Below, in pieces: positions 8,070 through 16,436 of a DNA stretch of 64,000 nt. The DNA is taken from contig CAYTPV010000004.1 in NCBI GenBank assembly GCA_964440115.1, forward strand, positions 62,001 through 126,000, written 5' to 3'. Within the stretch, counting starts at the first letter, position 1. Each line of letters opens with the position of its first letter. Position numbers and translations under genes: made by a program. Source of the DNA: JAEWWD01 sp964440115 (GTDB lineage Bacteria > Bacillota > Clostridia > Christensenellales > CAG-138). The notes beneath the pieces were generated by a model, which worked only from the letters and a program-made list of their open reading frames with translations, had not been told where the DNA came from and searched no databases.

Positions 8070-9029
8070 TTATTTGCGCAGAAGCACTGCTTTGACTTTG
8101 GTCACGATGTTATCCGCTGTCAAACCGAAGCGCTTTTGCAGATAATCCTGCGGTCCAACCTCGCCGAACTCATCCTCGACGGCTACGTATTCTGCGGGTG
8201 TGGGGCACTTTCTTGCGAGCACGTCGCTTACCGCGCTGAACAGGCCGCCGATTTTGTTGTGGTTTTCCGCCGTCACGACTGCGCCGCAGGCTTTGGCATA
8301 CTGCACCACGATTTCCTCGTCGAGCGGCTTGATGGTGAACATATCCACCACAGCAACTTCAACGCCTTCTTTGGAAAGCATCTGTGCTGCCTGCATGGCT
8401 TCATGTACCATAATGCCGCTGGCAAACAGTACGGCGTCCTTGCCCTCACGCAGGGGAATGCCCTTACCGATGGGGAACACGCTGCCCGTTTCATATACCT
8501 TGGCAGCCGTTTTGCGGCCGACGCGGATATATTTGACGCCCGGCAGATCTTTTGCCTGTTTGAGCACATCCTCCAGCATGGCGGTATCCGTGATATCGAA
8601 CACCATGGCATGCGGAATTGCGCGATAAAGCGCCATATCCTCAAAGGGCATATGCGTGCCGCCGTTGAAGGTTGCCGTCACGCCCGGGTCGGAGCCTATG
8701 ACGGTGATGTTATTCTTAGCGTACCCGCCGGAAAGAAAGATCTGGTCGAACACGCGACGGGAAGCAAAAGGTCCGAAGGTGTGGGCGATGGGCTTGAAGC
8801 CTGCCGCGGAAAGGCCGCAGGCGGTGCCGATCATGTTGGCTTCGGATATGCCGCAGTTGATGGCCCGCTCGGGATGTTCGTTCGCAAATTTGGTGGTGCC
8901 GATACAGCTCATCAGGTCGGCGTCCAGATAAATCACGTCGGGGTCCTCAGCGCTTAGCCGGGGGATGGTGGAGCCCAGCGTATCCTTGAATGCGACGGGG
9001 TCCATGCTGCCGTTGTAAACGATCTTCAT
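8070..9029 (-). CDS. Transketolase, C-terminal subunit
   Basis: A 319-residue protein carrying the pyrimidine-binding and C-terminal transketolase domains. Visible motifs are CGISEANMIGTACGLSA, which holds the glutamate contacting the TPP pyrimidine, and GTHMPFEDMALYRAIP. It pairs with the N-terminal subunit encoded 13 bp upstream to make a split transketolase for non-oxidative pentose-phosphate metabolism, a common arrangement in anaerobes. A longer in-frame start exists inside the upstream gene, but GGGAGGAAAGCGT directly precedes the ATG at 9029. Confidence 0.9.
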   Translation of the reverse strand: MKIVYNGSMDPVAFKDTLGSTIPRLSAEDPDVIYLDADLMSCIGTTKFANEHPERAINCGISEANMIGTACGLSAAGFKPIAHTFGPFASRRVFDQIFLSGGYAKNNITVIGSDPGVTATFNGGTHMPFEDMALYRAIPHAMVFDITDTAMLEDVLKQAKDLPGVKYIRVGRKTAAKVYETGSVFPIGKGIPLREGKDAVLFASGIMVHEAMQAAQMLSKEGVEVAVVDMFTIKPLDEEIVVQYAKACGAVVTAENHNKIGGLFSAVSDVLARKCPTPAEYVAVEDEFGEVGPQDYLQKRFGLTADNIVTKVKAVLLRK

Positions 9030-9042
9030 ACGCTTTCCTCCC

Positions 9043-9888
9043 TTACTCCGCCAGGAGCGCTTCGCGATCAGCGCGAACGCTGGCGATCCACTCGTCGAAT
9101 ACCTCGGGCTTGACGGCCATGGAATGGTTGGAAGCCGTCTGCTCAATCTGCTTTACGCCTGCGCCTTTGATGGTATCCAAAATGATGGCGTGCGGCTTAT
9201 CCTGCACCAAAGCGGTGCGTTCGATGGCCTCGTAAATCGCTTCCACATCGTTTCCGGGGATGCGCTGTGTATCAAAGCCGAACGCTGCGAATTTCGCCGC
9301 AATATCGCCCTGCGGCAGTATGCTGGCCGTCGGGCCGTCCAGCTGTTTCTTGTTCTCGTCTACGAACCAGATTAGGTTGCTGACCTTGCGGGCACTTGCC
9401 AGCATGGCGGCTTCCCATGTCTGTCCTTCGTTGAGCTCGCCGTCGCCGCTGATTAAAAATACGCGGTTGCCGCGATTCTTAAGCGCGTCGCCCATAGCCA
9501 ACCCAACCGCAAGTGAAGTGCCCTGTCCGAGCGAACCCGTCGTCATATCCACGCCGGGGGTTTTGTTGCGGTCACAGTGGCTGGGCAGCAGAGTGCCGGG
9601 CTTATTGAGTGTCATCAGCATTTCGTAAGGGAAATATCCCTTAAGCGCCAAAGTCGCGTATACAGCCGGTCCCGCGTGACCCTTGGAGCAAACAAGCTTG
9701 TCGCGCTCTGGCCAGGTAGGATTCTTCGGGTCGATCTTCATGACGGACCCATAAAGTACCGCCAGCAGATCCGCAATGCTCAGCGAACCGCCGACATGTC
9801 CGAAGCCCAATGATTTTAATTCTTCAAGGCAGGCGAGGCGGATCTGGAGTGCGAAATCCTTCAGCTCCCGCTTGAGTTCTGGTTTCAT
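9043..9888 (-). CDS. Transketolase, N-terminal (TPP-binding) subunit
   Basis: A 281-residue TPP pyrophosphate-binding half. Signatures are GFGHVGGSLSIADLLAVLYG, CSKGHAGPAVYA, GSLGQGTSLAVGLAMG and the TPP/Mg motif GDGELNEGQTWEAAM. An ATG exists at 9906, but a GGAGGT box lies just after it and 10 bases before the ATG at 9888, so 9888 is the better start. Together with the next gene it forms the complete enzyme. Confidence 0.9.
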   Translation of the reverse strand: MKPELKRELKDFALQIRLACLEELKSLGFGHVGGSLSIADLLAVLYGSVMKIDPKNPTWPERDKLVCSKGHAGPAVYATLALKGYFPYEMLMTLNKPGTLLPSHCDRNKTPGVDMTTGSLGQGTSLAVGLAMGDALKNRGNRVFLISGDGELNEGQTWEAAMLASARKVSNLIWFVDENKKQLDGPTASILPQGDIAAKFAAFGFDTQRIPGNDVEAIYEAIERTALVQDKPHAIILDTIKGAGVKQIEQTASNHSMAVKPEVFDEWIASVRADREALLAE

Positions 9889-10083
9889 TTGCGCACTTAC
9901 CTCCATATTTGTCGATCTTCTAACAGAATAACAAAACGTGCACGTCTTTACAAGTTCCCCGCAGATTTTTCTTACTGCCCAGATGCCAGAGAATCAAGGC
10001 CGTAACGGGGAGAGCGGGACGAAGCAGTATATATTGTGAAGCCATGTAGGGAGCCAATTCTATAACGATAATTTATGCCATAT

Positions 10084-10752
10084 CTATTTCCATAGCACAA
10101 TTTCGTTCAGGTGCTGCCGCGTTTTTTCATGGCGGGGGGGTTCGGCTCGGTAACCAAAACCGGCCATCACAGAAACGCCGAAGCGATTGGGATCAATCAG
10201 GCCGTTCTGTGCAAATAATTGATCCACGGCATCTCTGTCAAAGCCTTCTATCGGGCAGGAATCAATGCCCAGCAATGCCGCTGTTGTCAGCATGTTGGCG
10301 AGTACGATATAAGTCTGCTTGCTTGCCCAGTCGAACAGCGCGCGATCGTTTTCCAACAGACGAAAATCGCTCTGTTGGAAGTCTCTGAATTTTGTCCGCC
10401 TGCTTTGCGCAACATCATCCGGCAGGTGTTGAATATCCCGCATCATGTACGTAATATACTCCGAATTGTAAATGGTATCGGGCTTTTTACGCGCCAGCAG
10501 AATAACAAAATGGCTGGCCCCGTTGAGGCTGTTTTGCGCCCCCCAGGCAAGGGGATATAGCGCCTGTTTGATTGTCGGGTCCTGCAGTACGATCAACTTC
10601 CACGGTTCGAAGCCGAACGAGCTGGGGGACAAGCGAGCGGCTTCCAGAATGGTATCAAAGTCTTCCAGTGAAATTGATTTCGTCGGGTCGAACTTCTTAC
10701 AGGCATGCCTGAAATGGAACGCGTCCAGTATCGTTTTGTTCACATCGCGCAT
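10084..10752 (-). CDS. NAD(P)H-dependent nitroreductase-family flavoprotein
   Basis: A 222-residue FMN protein of the nitroreductase family. The N-terminal FHFRHACKKFDP holds the arginine-rich FMN phosphate site. LEAARLSPSSFGFEPWKLIVL and the late GIDSCPIEGFDRDAVDQLF are typical of the DrgA/YfkO-like branch, which reduces quinones or nitro compounds. Monocistronic, with a strong terminator-like hairpin in the 138-bp gap upstream (10845-10877) that belongs to the preceding operon or acts in both directions. Confidence 0.85.
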   Translation of the reverse strand: MRDVNKTILDAFHFRHACKKFDPTKSISLEDFDTILEAARLSPSSFGFEPWKLIVLQDPTIKQALYPLAWGAQNSLNGASHFVILLARKKPDTIYNSEYITYMMRDIQHLPDDVAQSRRTKFRDFQQSDFRLLENDRALFDWASKQTYIVLANMLTTAALLGIDSCPIEGFDRDAVDQLFAQNGLIDPNRFGVSVMAGFGYRAEPPRHEKTRQHLNEIVLWK

Positions 10753-10844
10753 AGCGCTGCCTCCTTTGGCGAGGATTTTTGCGTTTATTATTTATAAACG
10801 GGTAGAAGTTTATCAAGCAAATGCGCTTGACCGCATAAAATGAA

Positions 10845-10877
10845 AAAAATTACGCCGCTCACCAGCGGCGTAATTTT
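10845..10877. terminator. Strong bidirectional terminator
   Basis: AAAAATTACGCCGCT pairs perfectly with AGCGGCGTAATTTTT around CACC. It ends the four-gene FAD/Fe-S oxidoreductase operon (minus strand) 12 bp after its last stop codon. Confidence 0.85.
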
Positions 10878-10889
10878 TGTGCGAAATAT

Positions 10890-12071
10890 CTATTGTGCTG
10901 TTTCGGAAAACCGATCGAATCGCAGCGGAGTCATATCGAACTCCGGCGTTTCGCCGGATATGAGCTGCGTCATCAGTACGCCGGTGATGGCGGAAAGGCC
11001 TATGCCGTCGCCCTCATGCCCGCAGGCGAGGTAATAACCGGGGATGGGTGTTTCCGACAGTATGGGCTTATGATCCGGCGTGTAGCCGCGAATACCCGCG
11101 TATGTGCGAACCACCTTGATATCCGAAAGCACGGGGTAGAAGCGGATACCGCGCTGTGCGATGGCGCGAAGAACGTCGATCTCTACAACATGATCGTCTT
11201 CCTTCGTAAAATAACGGCTGCTGCCCAGCAGGAAGTTGTTGCTGCCAGTCGGTTCATATACAAACGCTACGCCGTATTTCTCCATCAGAGGCGTGACGTT
11301 GCGCTTGTAATCCTGCTGGCCGGGGAATTTGGCCATCATGTAGCCGAATTCCATGACCTTCTGACGGGAAACCTTGAAAGATTGCTCAGAGACAATCAAA
11401 TGCCCCTGCCGCGGCCGTATAGGAATATCAAGCCCCATCATAGCGCCTATGTGCGGCGCTTTAATGCCTGAGCAGTTGACAACTTTAGCAGCGTATATAT
11501 CATCTTTGGAAGTATGCAGTATAAAACCTTCACCGCTTTGCTCCATGCCCGTTACGGGCGTGTGCAGCAACACTTCATTACCCAGACGCTTAATGCCAGT
11601 CGCCAGCGCATAACAAAGTCCCATGGGGTACAGGCAGCCGTCGCGGTCAAACCAGATGGCACCGAGAATATCATGGGCGACGTACGGCTCGTGTTCGCGC
11701 AGTTCCTTCTGATCCATGATGTGGGACTGCATGCCGATTGCGTGCACATCTTCGCACAGGCGGCGGGCCATTTCCATTTCTGACTCGGATTCCATTAAGA
11801 GCATGCTTCCACGGCGTTCCCACTCAAAATCGTAATCCAGTTCTTCTGAAAGCTCGTCGAAAAGATCCTGGCTGCGCATTGTCATGCTGGCTTCGTATAC
11901 GGAACGCTTGTCCCCCGCGAGCACGTTGCCGTCGCAGCGGCTTGAAGTGAGGTTTGCAAGGTCGCCCGCTTCGATCAAAAGCACTTTGTATCCGCGCTTG
12001 GAAAGGTAATATGCCGTCGAAGTGCCGATTGCGCCCCCGCCTATTACAGCGATGTCGACCGTTTTATGCAT
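10890..12071 (-). CDS. FAD-dependent amino-acid oxidase/dehydrogenase (DAO family), catalytic subunit
   Basis: A 393-residue D-amino-acid-oxidase-fold protein beginning with the FAD dinucleotide motif DIAVIGGGAIGTSTAYYLS and ending with the conserved IRGYTPDHKPILSE and ACGHEGDGIGLS stretches of glycine/proline-type oxidases. In multi-subunit dehydrogenases of the HcnABC, octopine/nopaline and hydroxyproline type, this subunit oxidises the C-N bond. The ATG at 12071 follows AAAGGAGGAAACGAAG and overlaps the upstream gene by 8 bp, so the two are translationally coupled. Substrate not determinable; proline, hydroxyproline or an N-methyl amino acid is plausible. Confidence 0.82.
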   Translation of the reverse strand: MHKTVDIAVIGGGAIGTSTAYYLSKRGYKVLLIEAGDLANLTSSRCDGNVLAGDKRSVYEASMTMRSQDLFDELSEELDYDFEWERRGSMLLMESESEMEMARRLCEDVHAIGMQSHIMDQKELREHEPYVAHDILGAIWFDRDGCLYPMGLCYALATGIKRLGNEVLLHTPVTGMEQSGEGFILHTSKDDIYAAKVVNCSGIKAPHIGAMMGLDIPIRPRQGHLIVSEQSFKVSRQKVMEFGYMMAKFPGQQDYKRNVTPLMEKYGVAFVYEPTGSNNFLLGSSRYFTKEDDHVVEIDVLRAIAQRGIRFYPVLSDIKVVRTYAGIRGYTPDHKPILSETPIPGYYLACGHEGDGIGLSAITGVLMTQLISGETPEFDMTPLRFDRFSETAQ

Positions 12072-12897
12072 CTTCGTTTCCTCCTTTGGCCAGTTCGCCG
12101 AATGTGACGGGGCGTACCGGCGGCCTGCTGGTAGCGGGTGTAAGCTCATTTGCCGCTTTGCCCGTTTCTTCTGCTACAATGCGCATGGTGATTCTGCTGC
12201 AGGAGCGGCCCTGACACAGGCCCATGCCGCAGCGCACGCGGCGCTTGACTTCCGTAACGGTGGTAGCGCCGTATTCGCGGATAGCTTTGCGGATCTCGCC
12301 CGCCGTCACTTCCTCGCAGCGGCAGACAAGCACATCGTCCGGCAGCGTTGTGTTGGCTTGGGCAGCCTGTATGCTTACCGGCACACGCGGCGCGTTTGCC
12401 CGGCGTATGGTGCGTACATCGTCCGCGTATTCTTTGGGGATGGCGATGGTAACGACGGTTGTATGGTCGTTTTTCGCGCTGTTCTGTATGCGGATGACGC
12501 GACCCATGCAGACATATTCGCCCGCGCGGTTGAGTGCCTCAACCTGCGCGTCCTTTTCGGGCAAGGGCAGGTATTCAAACGGGAAGCTGACCGTTGCTTC
12601 TGTATCGCTGAAGGATTTGTTGACCACGAATATGGCAAGTCCAGGGCAGGCGGCTACGCACTGTCCGCAGCCGGTACAGGTATTGCTGTCCACCTGCGGC
12701 AGATTGGTGATGGGCTGTCCTACGCGGATAGCGGCGAACGGACAAGCCGCCTCACAAGGATTGCAGGGAATTTCCTGCACGCATTCCACAACCGCGACGG
12801 GTCCTTTTGCAAATCGCTGGTCATCAGGCCAGCCGTTTGCCTGCTTAATCTCTTCAAATGAAGGGCAGCCGGTGTATACGAGCCCTGTTTGTTCCAT
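12064..12897 (-). CDS. Ferredoxin-like and BFD-type (2Fe-2S) electron-transfer subunit
   Basis: A 277-residue two-part electron carrier. The N-terminal half has CNPCEAACPFAAI and CTGCGQCVAACPGLAI, two 4Fe-4S sites. The C-terminal part has VCRCEEVTAGEI and RCGMGLCQGRSC, the four cysteines of a bacterioferritin-associated-ferredoxin-type (2Fe-2S) domain. Such domains link the catalytic flavin to the NAD(P)-flavin subunit in HcnABC-like dehydrogenases. Its start codon overlaps the upstream stop as TAATG. Confidence 0.85.
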   Translation of the reverse strand: MEQTGLVYTGCPSFEEIKQANGWPDDQRFAKGPVAVVECVQEIPCNPCEAACPFAAIRVGQPITNLPQVDSNTCTGCGQCVAACPGLAIFVVNKSFSDTEATVSFPFEYLPLPEKDAQVEALNRAGEYVCMGRVIRIQNSAKNDHTTVVTIAIPKEYADDVRTIRRANAPRVPVSIQAAQANTTLPDDVLVCRCEEVTAGEIRKAIREYGATTVTEVKRRVRCGMGLCQGRSCSRITMRIVAEETGKAANELTPATSRPPVRPVTFGELAKGGNEDA

Positions 12898-13982
12898 TAC
12901 TGCAGCCCTCCTTCAATAATCCGCGTTTTGGCATTCTGCCGTTTTGCCCCGAAAGGCCCGAGCCGCAGCGCGGCCAAACGATCACGGATATCCGCTTTGC
13001 GTTCTTCTGCCTGCGCGTTGCTTAAATACCCAAGCCTGTGTGCAACGACAGCACCTGCAAGCCTGCCTTCATCCATAGCGGTGCTGGCTTCTTCCACGCC
13101 TGCCGTATCGCCTGCGATGTATATGCCTGGTACGCTCGTCTGCATGTTTTCATCGTGCGCGGGCATCCAGCCGCCAAGTTCGGGGATGAGTATATGCTTT
13201 GCGCCGCACATCCACGCAAGATCGGAGGTAGGCCGCAGCCCTGCGGCGATGCAAACGACATCCACATCAATTGCCTTCTCGGTGCCCGGTACGACCTGCC
13301 AGTTATCGAGCTGTGCGATGACCGCGCGGTTTACCTGCTCGTCGCCTTCGGCACGGATGATGGTGTGGTTAAGATAGAACGGAACGCCCGCGCGCCGCAC
13401 CTTGGCGGCATGCACGCCGTACGCGCCTATGCGAGGCGCGGCTTCCACGATGCCGACCACGTCCGCACCTGCCTGTAGAAGCTGGTAGGTGACAATAACG
13501 CCCACGTTGCCGGAACCTATCATGAGTACGCGTTTGCCGGGCAGTACGCGGTTTACGTTGATCATGGTCTGCGCGGCCCCCGCGCCCATGACTCCGGGCA
13601 AAGTCCACCCGTCAAAATTCAAAGCATTTTCCGCCGCGCCGGTGCAGACCAGCACGTTTTCCGCTTCCACAACAACGGTTTCCCCGTTCTTCAGTACGGC
13701 AACGCGCTTATCCGGGAATATGCCGATGACGGCGCTGTCCAGCCATACTTCCACGCCTAGACGCTGCGTATCCGCAAGCAACTGTTCCCCGATGTTGACG
13801 CCCCGGATGCCCGCATTGTGGGATTTGGAACCGAAAAACTTGTGGATTTGTTTAAACAGCTGGCCGCCCGGCCGCTTGTTTTCATCGATGAGCAGTACAT
13901 GCACGCCTGCCTGCGCGGCTTCTATGGATGCGGCAAGACCGGCCGGCCCGCCGCCGATGATTACCAATTCTCTCTTAGCCAT
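12897..13982 (-). CDS. NAD(P)/FAD-dependent oxidoreductase subunit (pyridine nucleotide-disulphide fold)
   Basis: A 361-residue protein with an N-terminal FAD motif ELVIIGGGPAGLAASIEAA, a central nucleotide motif VLMIGSGNVGVIVTYQLL, and a C-terminal GIYIAGDTAGVEEASTAMDEG. It is the HcnB-like subunit that passes electrons between catalytic flavin and carrier. The start at 13982 (MAKRELVIIGGG) is chosen because the Rossmann motif begins immediately; an in-frame GTG lies two codons upstream. It overlaps the preceding gene by 8 bp. Confidence 0.85.
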   Translation of the reverse strand: MAKRELVIIGGGPAGLAASIEAAQAGVHVLLIDENKRPGGQLFKQIHKFFGSKSHNAGIRGVNIGEQLLADTQRLGVEVWLDSAVIGIFPDKRVAVLKNGETVVVEAENVLVCTGAAENALNFDGWTLPGVMGAGAAQTMINVNRVLPGKRVLMIGSGNVGVIVTYQLLQAGADVVGIVEAAPRIGAYGVHAAKVRRAGVPFYLNHTIIRAEGDEQVNRAVIAQLDNWQVVPGTEKAIDVDVVCIAAGLRPTSDLAWMCGAKHILIPELGGWMPAHDENMQTSVPGIYIAGDTAGVEEASTAMDEGRLAGAVVAHRLGYLSNAQAEERKADIRDRLAALRLGPFGAKRQNAKTRIIEGGLQ

Positions 13983-14313
13983 TTTCACGCGTCCCTTTTC
14001 CGCAGCCTTCCTGCGTCTCAATTACCATGCCGTCTTCCACAGGGGTGACGCATGTTCTTACATTCGGTCTGCCGTTGACAACCATGACGCAGTCCGTGCA
14101 CTGTCCGATGCCGCAGAATATGCCGCGCGGCTCGTGAAGCTTGGTCGTGTGGCGGTGAATGCGGATGCCGTTTGCCATCAGAGCCGCGGCAATCATTTCA
14201 CCTTTGACTGCCTCAAGCTGCCTGCCGTCCACCGTAATGCGCACGGTAACAGGCCCGTCGATGTCACCCAATATCGGATGATGCAGGATTCTCATTTCCC
14301 CGGATGTTTGCAT
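13975..14313 (-). CDS. (2Fe-2S)-binding protein, HcnA-like subunit
   Basis: A 112-residue plant-type-ferredoxin-fold subunit with the cluster motif GIFCGIGQCTDCVMVVNG and the final cysteine in RTCVTP, as in HcnA and the gamma subunits of hydroxyproline dehydrogenases. First gene of the four-gene operon. The ATG at 14313 follows GGAGGAAG with seven bases spacing. An inner ATG six codons on lacks a box. Confidence 0.85.
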   Translation of the reverse strand: MQTSGEMRILHHPILGDIDGPVTVRITVDGRQLEAVKGEMIAAALMANGIRIHRHTTKLHEPRGIFCGIGQCTDCVMVVNGRPNVRTCVTPVEDGMVIETQEGCGKGTRENG

Positions 14314-14428
14314 TTTTTGGCTTCCTCCGAAAAGATATCAGCGCTGATGTATGCGCTTCATAGAATGGATAGGACACCTGTACATTCTAGCACTATCGAA
14401 TAAAAATGTCATCGCTTTTTGGCTATTT

Positions 14429-15670
14429 TTAGCCACTTTTTCGAAAAAGATATTCATCATTGATGAGCAGCCGGTATGAAGGAAGGAACGTGGATACAAG
14501 CGCGAGCACGATTGTCAATACGCCCGATATTTGGAACCATACCGCAACACCTATGACCTGGGCGAAGCTGCCGGCAAGAAGCAGCCCGATCGGCATGGCG
14601 GCCATGGTGGCGCTTGCGCACAAAGCGATGACCCGCCCGAGATATTGTTCTTCAATTTTCTGCTGAAATATCGCCGTTCGAATACCGGAATAGAAAGGCA
14701 CGCTCAGGCCGTTTATTAGGGAAAGCGCCATAAAAACCGGAAGCCCCTGCGGCGGCAGAAGTCCCGTACACAGTATGCCGACACCATACAGGCCTATGGA
14801 CCATAGAAACGCACGCGGCCTGTTGATGCGCGGGCCTATCCTGCTCAGCAGAACCGCGCCAAGCAGCAATCCCACTGAAAACAGCGTTTCCACGATGCCG
14901 GATTCCTTGTAGCTTCCAAGAAAATGCGTCATTGTGATGAGCGGATACAGCGTGCCGATGGGGAAGTAGATAATGGCGTACAGCGCGCTGATCACCATCA
15001 ACGCAATGATGCCCGGCTCACGCCGCGCAACGTTGAAACCTTCCTTCGTTTGTGCAAAAACGCTCAGCTCATGCTCAGCGCTGCGTTGCGGCTGCTCAAT
15101 TTTCACAAAGAACAGCAGCGTCACGGCGATGCATGCGCCCAGAATATCCAGAAAGACCAGCACGTTCAGCTTCCACATGCCGTAGAGCAGCGCGGCTAGG
15201 CCGGGGCTGATGACCATGGAGATAGATTCGAATCCCTGCGAGTACCCGGCATATTTTGTAAGGTGTTCTTTAGGTACGATGAGCGGTGTGGATGCGTGCA
15301 GCGACGGATAATGAAACGCCGTGCCTATGGAGCGCAAAAACAGCACCACAAATATGAGCCATATGGGAATTTCGCCGAAAATGCCTGCGATGGCAATCAG
15401 GCTGCTGACTGCCGCTATGAACAGATCGGCTATGATCATGACCCGCTTGCGGTCATAACGGTCTACGATTGCGCCGCAGAAAGAACCGAGCACCGCTCTG
15501 GGCAAAAAGCCGGTCAGCGTGGCCAGTGTGAGTATGGCGGCGGATTTCGTCTGCATGGTGAGATACCAGACGATGGACATCTGCAGTACCGAGCTTGTAA
15601 GCATGGATACGGCCTGTCCCGTCCAGATCGTTACGAATGTTCTTTTCCAGTTGGATGTCACACGATGCAT
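14429..15670 (-). CDS. MFS transporter (MefA/enterobactin-exporter-like)
   Basis: A 413-residue protein with 12 predicted membrane helices and the family motif A variant GAIVDRYDRKRVMI between helices 2 and 3. The overall pattern, with N-terminal TFVTIWTGQAVSMLTSSVLQMSIVWYLT, is that of the Bacillota MFS group that includes macrolide-efflux MefA-like exporters. The substrate is unknown and resistance should not be assumed. It lies 71 bp after the PTS operon on the same strand and could be its last gene. Confidence 0.82.
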   Translation of the reverse strand: MHRVTSNWKRTFVTIWTGQAVSMLTSSVLQMSIVWYLTMQTKSAAILTLATLTGFLPRAVLGSFCGAIVDRYDRKRVMIIADLFIAAVSSLIAIAGIFGEIPIWLIFVVLFLRSIGTAFHYPSLHASTPLIVPKEHLTKYAGYSQGFESISMVISPGLAALLYGMWKLNVLVFLDILGACIAVTLLFFVKIEQPQRSAEHELSVFAQTKEGFNVARREPGIIALMVISALYAIIYFPIGTLYPLITMTHFLGSYKESGIVETLFSVGLLLGAVLLSRIGPRINRPRAFLWSIGLYGVGILCTGLLPPQGLPVFMALSLINGLSVPFYSGIRTAIFQQKIEEQYLGRVIALCASATMAAMPIGLLLAGSFAQVIGVAVWFQISGVLTIVLALVSTFLPSYRLLINDEYLFRKSG

Positions 15671-15741
15671 CCCTTCGTAGTATTCACCGATATTATAAAT
15701 TGTTTTGTGAGATGAGGCAAAGGTTATTCATGACAGTGCAT

Positions 15742-16404
15742 TTATTCATGTGGAAGTGCCTTGGCGTTTTCGCCGTATTGAAAGCGATTTAGCGCGGCCG
15801 CCGGGTCTTCGGATTGAAACAGCGCTCTGCCCATCACCACGGTATCCGCGCCGGCAGCGCAGACTAATGGAAGCTCCTTTTCCCCGATATCCCCGTCCGC
15901 AAGAATTGAAAAATCCTCAGGCGCGTTTTGCCGGATGGTACGAATCTTTTTGAGCATGCCCATATTAAACAGATCGCCCCTCCCATCCGGTTCGCAGGTG
16001 AGTATGAGCGCATAGTCCGCCTGATCCATATACTCCATCAGCTCGTCGGCACGGGTGCGCGGGTTGAGCGCGATACCGGCGCGCATGCCTTGCTCGCGGA
16101 TTGCGTTGAGTACGAGTGCGGGGTAGGGGAGGGCTTCCATATGCACGGCGACGGAATAAAAGCCCAGCGCTTTGAGAGGTGCGAGGTACCGCATGGGGTC
16201 GGCGGTCATCAGATGCGCGTCAAACCGTTTATCGGTGATGCGCCGGATATCCCGTATGGTTTTCAGGCCGAATGTAATGTTGGGCACAAAACATCCGTCT
16301 TCTATATCGAAATGCAGATGTCTGCAGCTGCTCCCAAGGCGGGTGATTTCTTCACGCAGGCATGCCTGATTGGCGCTGGCGAGCGATGGCAATATGAGCG
16401 GCAA
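15742..16404 (-). CDS. Ribulose-phosphate 3-epimerase family protein
   Basis: A 220-residue TIM barrel. Family residues visible are ILPSLASANQ (start of strand 1), HLHFDIEDGCFVPN (His and Asp metal ligands), RFDAHLMTADP and ILADGDIGEKELP (catalytic Asp). It would interconvert ribulose- and xylulose-5-phosphate or a related ketose phosphate. I choose the TTG at 16404, ten bases after AAGGAG, because Rpe proteins begin right at this strand. The alternative is an ATG at 16437 that overlaps the upstream stop as TGATG. A much longer open frame is a shadow of the M42 gene. Confidence 0.82.
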   Translation of the reverse strand: MPLILPSLASANQACLREEITRLGSSCRHLHFDIEDGCFVPNITFGLKTIRDIRRITDKRFDAHLMTADPMRYLAPLKALGFYSVAVHMEALPYPALVLNAIREQGMRAGIALNPRTRADELMEYMDQADYALILTCEPDGRGDLFNMGMLKKIRTIRQNAPEDFSILADGDIGEKELPLVCAAGADTVVMGRALFQSEDPAAALNRFQYGENAKALPHE

Positions 16405-16436
16405 TGAATTCACACTCCTTCCATATAGTGCATGCA

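Noticed and set aside
14453..14467. TTCATCATTGATGAG resembling the FCD operator
   Set aside because: It deviates at the first base, lies inside the MFS coding sequence far from a promoter, and encodes normal protein residues.
14429..15670. Macrolide resistance determinant
   Set aside because: The MFS protein belongs to a broad family; MefA-like topology alone does not show antibiotic export.
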